From Acidimicrobiia bacterium (GTDB lineage Bacteria; Actinomycetota; Acidimicrobiia; IMCC26256; PALSA-555), in assembly GCA_035948415.1 (NCBI GenBank), contig DASZJD010000099.1, forward strand, positions 1-37,931: a stretch of DNA of 37,931 nt, given 5' to 3'. The position numbers and the translations under genes are program-made. The notes below the pieces were generated by a model that did not search any database, was not told the origin of the DNA, and saw only the letters and a list, made by a program, of their open reading frames with translations. Below, piece after piece: positions 33,359 to 37,931 of the stretch (the stretch's first letter is position 1; each line of letters opens with the position of its first letter).

Positions 33359-33946
33359 ATGTCGGACACGAGCGCTGGGGCCGACCCCGGGTCGGTCCGG
33401 GCCAGCCCCGAACGGGTGCCACCGTCCCGGCGAGCGGGTTCGGGCCCGGCGGTGGCCGCCCGGTACGGCGACCTGGCGCGGGCGCGAGCGGCGATCGGCG
33501 CCCTCGAGCGCGCCGGCGTGGACGGCAACGACATCGAGCTGCTCGGGCGGCCGGCCGACGCCGCCCGGGTGCCTCACGACCCGAAGCTGGCCGACCGTCG
33601 CGTCGTCTTCTACCTGCTGCCGCGCCTGGCCCGCGGGCTCGCCCTCGGGCTGGCGGTCGGCGTGGCGGTGGGCTTGCTCATCGCCGGGGTCGCGTTCGCG
33701 ACCGGCCTCCTCAGCTGGTCGGTCGGCCGGTTCGGCGTCTGCGTCCTGGTCGGTCTGTTCCCCGGGGCGACCCTCGGCGTGCTGCTGTCCTTCGAGCGGT
33801 CGGTCAGCCTCGCCGACGACTGGGCGCTGACCTTCGAGGACGCGCCCGCGGGTCCGGTGTGGGTCGGCGTCTACACCGGCGACAGTGAGGCGTGCGCCCG
33901 AGTCCGGCGGGTCCTGCAGCACGACGAGCCGCTCGAGCTCCGGTAG
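33359..33946 (+). CDS. Membrane protein with general-stress-17M-like domain
   Basis: The protein has 195 residues from ATG 33359, which has GAGGGG shortly before it; an ATG at 33347 lacks any ribosome site. After a disordered N-terminus, AARYGDLARARAAIGALERAGVDGNDIELLG looks like the YflT/GSP17M fold that handles residue-swapped ferredoxin-like domains. Two Gly/Val-rich transmembrane helices (about 90-140) interrupt it, and VGVYTGDSEACARVRRVL returns to the fold. Such proteins are linked to stress but not understood. It lies 36 bases before the DUF2231 gene, probably in one transcript. Confidence 0.6.
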   Translation: MSDTSAGADPGSVRASPERVPPSRRAGSGPAVAARYGDLARARAAIGALERAGVDGNDIELLGRPADAARVPHDPKLADRRVVFYLLPRLARGLALGLAVGVAVGLLIAGVAFATGLLSWSVGRFGVCVLVGLFPGATLGVLLSFERSVSLADDWALTFEDAPAGPVWVGVYTGDSEACARVRRVLQHDEPLELR

Positions 33947-33982
33947 CGGCTCTCCACACCCGGTTGCCTAGGGGAGGTCACC

Positions 33983-34603
33983 ATGCGTCACTTGTCGTTC
34001 CGGCCCGCGCTCACGCTGCGGGGGCGCACCTTCAAGGGGCTCCGCGGCTGGGCCGGCAAGCCGCTCCACCCACCCCTCACCGACGTGCCGGTCGGCGCCT
34101 ACATGCTCGTCGCCGCCTTCGACGTCATCTCGGTCGCGGGCCAGAGCGAGGCCTGGGGACGCGACTTCTACCGCGCTGGGACCTTTACGCTCGTCGGTGG
34201 CGCCGCGGTCTCGCTGTTCACCGCGCTGACCGGCTTCTGGGACTGGCTCCGCTCGTCGGAGGCCGGGACGCAGGCCCGCCGCACCGCGAACGCCCACGCC
34301 CTGACCATGATCACCGTCACCGTGCTCGTGCTGGCCGACATCGGGACGCGCATCCTCCTCTATCCCGGTAATCGGTACACGCCCGCGCTGCCGTTCGTCC
34401 TGAGCCTCGCCGCGGCGGGGCTCACCGTCCTCGGCGGCACGATCGGCGGCTCGCTGGCCTACGACTACGGGTTCAACGTCGAGACCGCCGGCGACAGCCC
34501 GGTCTGGCACCGGTCGGAGCGAGACGTGCTGCCCGGCCATCGCGACGCGCCGCCGTCCGGCGACGGAGAGGTCTCGGCGTCGTCGACCACCAGCGGCGGC
34601 TAA
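33983..34603 (+). CDS. DUF2231 family membrane protein
   Basis: The product is 206 residues from ATG 33983, with GGGAGG upstream. GKPLHPPLTDVPVGAYMLVAAFDVIS is the hallmark N-terminal motif with a conserved His and Asp. Four transmembrane helices follow, with GFWDWLRSS between helices and a GGTIGGSLAYDYGFNVE end. The family is often found near heme or Rieske proteins and is thought to bind heme via His, but this is not proven. The C-terminal 35 residues are Ser/Asp-rich and soluble. A G+C-rich hairpin follows. Confidence 0.85.
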   Translation: MRHLSFRPALTLRGRTFKGLRGWAGKPLHPPLTDVPVGAYMLVAAFDVISVAGQSEAWGRDFYRAGTFTLVGGAAVSLFTALTGFWDWLRSSEAGTQARRTANAHALTMITVTVLVLADIGTRILLYPGNRYTPALPFVLSLAAAGLTVLGGTIGGSLAYDYGFNVETAGDSPVWHRSERDVLPGHRDAPPSGDGEVSASSTTSGG

Positions 34604-34613
34604 GCCCGACCGA

Positions 34614-34670
34614 CGCCGCCCGCCACCCCGACCCGGCGCGGCGCCGGCGCCGAGCACCAGCCGGGCGGCG
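34614..34670. terminator. G+C-rich inverted repeat after the DUF2231 gene
   Basis: CGCCGCCCG (34614-34622) is the exact complement of CGGGCGGCG (34662-34670). A second palindrome, GGCGCCGGCGCC, lies between them. It starts ten bases after the stop and ends 45 bases before the next ATG. Terminator function without a T-tract is inferred. Confidence 0.4.
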
Positions 34671-34715
34671 CGGCCCCCGGTACCGTCGGCGCCCGCGGCG
34701 AGCGGGAGGGTCAGC

Positions 34716-35510
34716 ATGGGACAGTTGGACGATCGCGTCGCGGTCATCACCGGCGCCGGGGATGGCATCGGCAAGGGGATGGCACGACGGTTCGCGGCGG
34801 AGGGCGCCAAGGTCCTCGTCGCCGAGCTCAACGACGAGACCGGCGCCGAGGTCGCGGCGCAGCTCGGTCGTGACTTCGGCGCCGAGGCCCAGTTCGTCCA
34901 CACCGACGTGGGCGAGAAGGCCGACAACCTGGCGATGATCGCGGCCGCGGTCGACCGGTGGGGGACCATCGACATCCTCGTCAACAACGCCTACGGCGGC
35001 GGTCGCCTCGGCCGCGTCGAACACAAGACCGACGACCTCATGGCGCACGGGATGCGGGTGGCCTTCCTCGGGCCGTTCTGGGCCATGCAGGCGGCGTTCC
35101 CGGTCATGAAGGCGAACGGCTACGGACGGATCGTCAACGTCTGCTCGCTGAACGGCGTGAACGCGCACGTGGGGACGGTCGAGTACAACACGGCCAAGGA
35201 GGCGCTGCGGACCCTCACCCGGACCGCGGCTCGAGAGTGGGCGACGACCGGCGTCGTCGCCAACGTGATCTGCCCGGGTGCCCTCACCGCCGCCGCCCGA
35301 GCCGTCTTCGAGCGGAACCCCGAGCTGCGTGTCTCGGCCGAGACCGCCCATCCGATGGGCCGCCTCGGCGACCCCGAGCTGGACATCGCGCCGGTCGCGC
35401 TCTTCCTCGCCAGCGAGGACTGCCGCTACGTCACCGGCAATACCCTGTTCGTCGACGGGGGTACGCACATCAATGGCGCCGCGTGGGCGCCGGACCTGCC
35501 CGACGACTGA
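34716..35510 (+). CDS. Short-chain dehydrogenase/reductase (SDR)
   Basis: The protein has 264 residues from ATG 34716. TGAGDGIG is at 12-19, ILVNNAYGG at 87-95, S144, and Y157-x3-K161 in EYNTAKEAL; CPGALTAAARA and FVDGGTHING are at the C-terminus. All catalytic positions are kept, so it should be an active NAD(P)-dependent alcohol/ketone oxidoreductase. The start MGQLDDRVAVITG resembles the SDR at 15833-16705. It lies 68 bases before a Ddn-like reductase on the same strand. Substrate unknown. Confidence 0.92.
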   Translation: MGQLDDRVAVITGAGDGIGKGMARRFAAEGAKVLVAELNDETGAEVAAQLGRDFGAEAQFVHTDVGEKADNLAMIAAAVDRWGTIDILVNNAYGGGRLGRVEHKTDDLMAHGMRVAFLGPFWAMQAAFPVMKANGYGRIVNVCSLNGVNAHVGTVEYNTAKEALRTLTRTAAREWATTGVVANVICPGALTAAARAVFERNPELRVSAETAHPMGRLGDPELDIAPVALFLASEDCRYVTGNTLFVDGGTHINGAAWAPDLPDD

Positions 35511-35578
35511 CACCGACCGTCGCGAGGCCGCCGCCCACGCGAGTGGGCGGGAAGAGCCGGGGGCTCTACCTTGAGCGC

Positions 35579-36058
35579 ATGACCGAGAGCCAGCGGGTCG
35601 AGCAGGTGTGGGAGACGCCGCCGCTCGACGAGATCCCGAAGCTGAGCCGGGCCCACGTGGAGGCGATGGAGGCCACCGACGACCCCGCGGTGTGGGACCA
35701 GGCGGGGATGCACCACGTGCTGCTCCGCACGATCGGCCGGCGATCGGGCCAGGAGCACAAGGTGGCCCTGCCGACCTGGTTCGACCCCGAGGGCCGCCGC
35801 GTAGTGGTGGCGTCGTTCGCGGGGGCGGCGCGGCACCCGGCCTGGTACTTGAACCTCAGCGACCGGGTCGCGAACCCCGAGGTGCGGTGCCGGGTCGAGG
35901 GCGGCGAGTACTGGAGCGAGCCCGAGATCCTCGACGGCGACGAGTACGACCGGGTCTGGGCGCTGCTCGTCGCCGACCGCGCCTGGTACGCCGACTACCA
36001 GCAGCGGACCGACCGTCGGATCCCGCTGGTTCGGCTGCCCGAGACCCGGCCGGCCTGA
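35579..36058 (+). CDS. Deazaflavin (F420)-dependent nitroreductase-family protein, Ddn-like
   Basis: The protein has 159 residues from ATG 35579. TIGRRSGQEHKVALPTWFDPEG and VVASFAGAARHPAWYLNL are the cofactor-binding motifs of the Ddn split-barrel family, and the spacing to YADYQQRTDRRIPLVRL also fits. These proteins use F420H2 to reduce quinones or nitro compounds, mostly in actinobacteria, and this is the best taxon hint in the right part of the window. An N-terminal 25-residue helix precedes the barrel. The start has no strong ribosome site. Confidence 0.85.
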   Translation: MTESQRVEQVWETPPLDEIPKLSRAHVEAMEATDDPAVWDQAGMHHVLLRTIGRRSGQEHKVALPTWFDPEGRRVVVASFAGAARHPAWYLNLSDRVANPEVRCRVEGGEYWSEPEILDGDEYDRVWALLVADRAWYADYQQRTDRRIPLVRLPETRPA

Positions 36059-36074
36059 CCCCCGGACCAGGGGG
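36059..36074. terminator. Short hairpin between convergent genes
   Basis: CCCCC-GGACCA-GGGGG begins directly after the stop of the Ddn-like gene and lies 46 bases from the end of the convergent amidohydrolase. A flanking CCGG pair can extend it with a bulge. No T-tract; function is inferred. Confidence 0.4.
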
Positions 36075-36119
36075 CCGGACCTTGAGCGGGGACCGCGCCC
36101 TCCCGGCCGACGCGCCCGC

Positions 36120-37391
36120 TCAGGCGATCGGGACCTCGACCGCCTCGATCCCCGTGATCCACGGCCGACCGGCTTCCTTCACGGCGGACCACTTCTCGAG
36201 CCCGGCGCCGGTCTGAGCGAGCTCGGCCGCCGTCGGGCCGATGCGCGCCGCGACCGGCGCCAGCGCCGCGACGTCGAAGTGGTAGATGCCCGCCGCGTTG
36301 CCGCCGAGGATCGCGCCCGTCTCGTCGGCCGGGATGTCCCAGAAGGCGTCGCGCAGCCACTCCTTCGTGTGCGGCCACGTGCCCTCGGGGTGCGGGAAGT
36401 CATTGCCCCACATGAGGTTGCCCACCCCGATCTCGTACCGTCGGGCCAGCTCGCGTCGACGGGTGTTCGACGCGCCGATCGCGCAGTTGCGGTCGAAGTA
36501 GGCGCTCGGGCGGATCGCCAGCCGCGCCGTGAGCCCCTCACCGAGCTTCTTGGCCCCGTGCTCGCGGTCGAACACGATGTCGGAGGTCCACAGCAGGTCC
36601 GGCGCCCAGAAGGCCCCGCACTCGGTCACGACGAACCGCAGGTCCGGGAACTGCTCGAACTTCCCCGACCAGAGCAGGAACCACAGCGGCCGGATCGACC
36701 ACCAGCGGACCTCGGCGACGTAGATGCCGACGTGCTCGCCGTAGGACTCGGTGTCGGCCGACCCCGAGTGCACGTGGACGGGCAGGCCGAGGTCCTGGCA
36801 CGTCGCCCACACCGCGTCGTACCGCGCGTCGTGGTACGGCGGGTAGGGCTGCCACCGCGAGGGGATGAGGATCCCGCCACGCAGCCCCGACTCGGCGGCG
36901 CGGACGATCTCGGCGACGGCGTCGTCGACGTCGGCGAGGATCGGGACGATGGCGACGCCGGCTCGCCGGGCGGGGCTCGCCGCGCACAGCCCGGCGAGCC
37001 ACCGGTTGTGCGCGCGTGCGCCCGCCATCAGCAGCTCCGGGTCGCAGTCCCCGCGGGCCCCGAGCCCGGCCCCGAACGGCGCCGAGGCGCCCGAGGTCAC
37101 CGCGTCGGCGTCGGGGAAGATCACCTCGCCGGCGACGCCGTCGGCGTCCAGCTCCTTGTCCCGGCGGGCCGCGTCCCAGCCGCCCCGCAGGCCCTCTTCG
37201 TTCTCGCGCTCCCACGCCTCGGCGAACTCCTCGTTCCGCAGCCCGCGCGCCCTCGTCTCCTGGTCGACGACCGCTCGGGCCGCCTGCTCCTCGTCGAACG
37301 CCTCGCGGTACCTCGGGTCGAGCCACTCGCGGTACTCGGCGTTCGGGAGCCCGGCGTGACAGTCGGCCGAGACCACCAGGTAGCGCTCCAT
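36120..37391 (-). CDS. Amidohydrolase-2 family TIM-barrel protein (decarboxylase-like)
   Basis: The protein has 423 residues from ATG 37389-37391. The metal site reads D10-x-H12 (SADCHAG) in place of the classic HxH, as in the ACMSD/resorcylate decarboxylase branch. H206 and H208 are in LPVHVHSG, and D331 and H334 in GNDFPHPEGTWP. Long helical insertions at about 20-80 are typical of the actinobacterial subgroup. It may decarboxylate or hydrolyse an aromatic or cyclic acid. It follows the truncated SDR by 17 bases on the same strand, so the two are likely one operon. Confidence 0.88.
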   Translation of the reverse strand: MERYLVVSADCHAGLPNAEYREWLDPRYREAFDEEQAARAVVDQETRARGLRNEEFAEAWERENEEGLRGGWDAARRDKELDADGVAGEVIFPDADAVTSGASAPFGAGLGARGDCDPELLMAGARAHNRWLAGLCAASPARRAGVAIVPILADVDDAVAEIVRAAESGLRGGILIPSRWQPYPPYHDARYDAVWATCQDLGLPVHVHSGSADTESYGEHVGIYVAEVRWWSIRPLWFLLWSGKFEQFPDLRFVVTECGAFWAPDLLWTSDIVFDREHGAKKLGEGLTARLAIRPSAYFDRNCAIGASNTRRRELARRYEIGVGNLMWGNDFPHPEGTWPHTKEWLRDAFWDIPADETGAILGGNAAGIYHFDVAALAPVAARIGPTAAELAQTGAGLEKWSAVKEAGRPWITGIEAVEVPIA

Positions 37392-37408
37392 GCGTCCCTC
37401 CTCTCCGG

Positions 37409-37931
37409 TCAGCCCGCGACGGCGCGCACGTAGGTCGGGTTCTCGCGCTTCAGCATCGAATCGGCGCGGGCGCGGATCTGCTCGTCGGACCGCTCGCTCG
37501 GCGGCAGGATCCAGAAGTCCCCAGCCCGGATGGCGTCGACGACGCGCCCGGCGACCTCCTCGACCGGCGTGTACTGCACCTCAACGCCGGCGTCGCGCAT
37601 GAGCGCCTCGTACTGCTCGAGGGTGACGGGCGGCGCGTCGCGCGGCCGCGCCCGGGCGAACTCGGGCGGGCGGTGACGCCACGCCTCGAACAAGCCGGTC
37701 CGGAGCATGTGCGGGCCCGGGAACAGCACCGACGCTCCGACCGCGGCGCGGGCGTCGCGGAGCTGACCGTCGAGCACCTCGGTGAGCGTGACGACCGCGG
37801 CCTTCGTCACCGAGTACTCCGGCGTGCCGAGGAGCGGGGCGATGCCGCCGTTCCCGGACGAGGTGTTCACGACGTGCCCGGGGTCGCCCCGCTCGAGCAT
37901 GAGGGGCACGAACGCGTTGATGCCGTGGATC
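37409..37931 (-). CDS. Short-chain dehydrogenase, C-terminal part (runs off the window)
   Basis: The minus-strand frame is open to the right edge, so the Rossmann N-terminus lies outside. Visible parts are AFVPLMLERGDPGHVVNTSSG with the catalytic Ser, PEYSVTKAAV with Y-x3-K, and VLFPGPHMLRTGL. The tail (VTLEQYEALMRDAGVEVQY to PPSERSDEQIRARADSML) is the one seen in SDRs that act on large lipid-like substrates. It is the first gene known of a pair with the amidohydrolase, 17 bases on. Confidence 0.85.
   Translation of the reverse strand, partial: IHGINAFVPLMLERGDPGHVVNTSSGNGGIAPLLGTPEYSVTKAAVVTLTEVLDGQLRDARAAVGASVLFPGPHMLRTGLFEAWRHRPPEFARARPRDAPPVTLEQYEALMRDAGVEVQYTPVEEVAGRVVDAIRAGDFWILPPSERSDEQIRARADSMLKRENPTYVRAVAG

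Overview
The window looks like chromosomal DNA of a high-GC actinobacterium. The evidence is the very high G+C at third codon positions, frequent GTG and TTG starts, an F420/deazaflavin-type oxidoreductase, an MmpL-type RND transporter, large cyclase-ATPase (STAND-like) regulators, and tandem SDR and DapB-like oxidoreductases. A soil or aquatic Acidimicrobiia- or Mycobacteriales-like lineage is my guess. No rRNA or other marker gene is present to settle it.

Left part (1-6.6 kb): the start of a LuxR-type ATPase regulator, a MarR regulator, an RpiR/SIS regulator divergent from a small membrane-protein operon, and a three-gene aromatic-degradation operon (split-barrel flavoprotein, fumarylacetoacetase-like hydrolase, two-domain extradiol dioxygenase). 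That operon is divergent from a TetR gene, with a palindrome between them.

Island-like part (6.56-13.0 kb): two ~177-base imperfect direct repeats (6563-6740 and 11847-12022) each end in a 3' fragment of a tRNA-Cys-like gene. They bracket a 1304-residue cyclase-ATPase gene and a small membrane-anchored NTF2-like gene. Just beyond the second repeat lies a merR/gyrI-type gene killed by a frameshift and a nonsense codon, although its promoter still has the 19-base spacer typical of MerR-controlled promoters.

Middle (13.0-20.6 kb): two RibD/DHFR-fold reductases flank a DUF1028 protein. Then come an SDR and two DapB-like paralogues on the minus strand, a UdgX-like uracil-DNA glycosylase and a PlsC-like acyltransferase.

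Signalling cluster (20.6-28.7 kb): an MmpL transporter is divergent from a plus-strand run that encodes a stand-alone cyclic-nucleotide-binding protein, an overlapping cyclic-nucleotide-binding patatin phospholipase, and a second class III cyclase-ATPase of 1114 residues. This is the most interesting functional arrangement: a possible nucleotide-cyclase/phospholipase circuit formally similar to Pycsar or CBASS logic. Both cyclase domains, however, lack the usual transition-state Asn.

Right part (28.9-37.9 kb): a surface GH5-like glycosidase on a long Pro/Thr linker, a DUF1697 protein, an ABC-2 exporter pair, two small membrane proteins, an SDR, a Ddn-like F420 reductase, an amidohydrolase and a truncated SDR. 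Nothing here was checked against a database. Family names rest on motifs recognised by eye.
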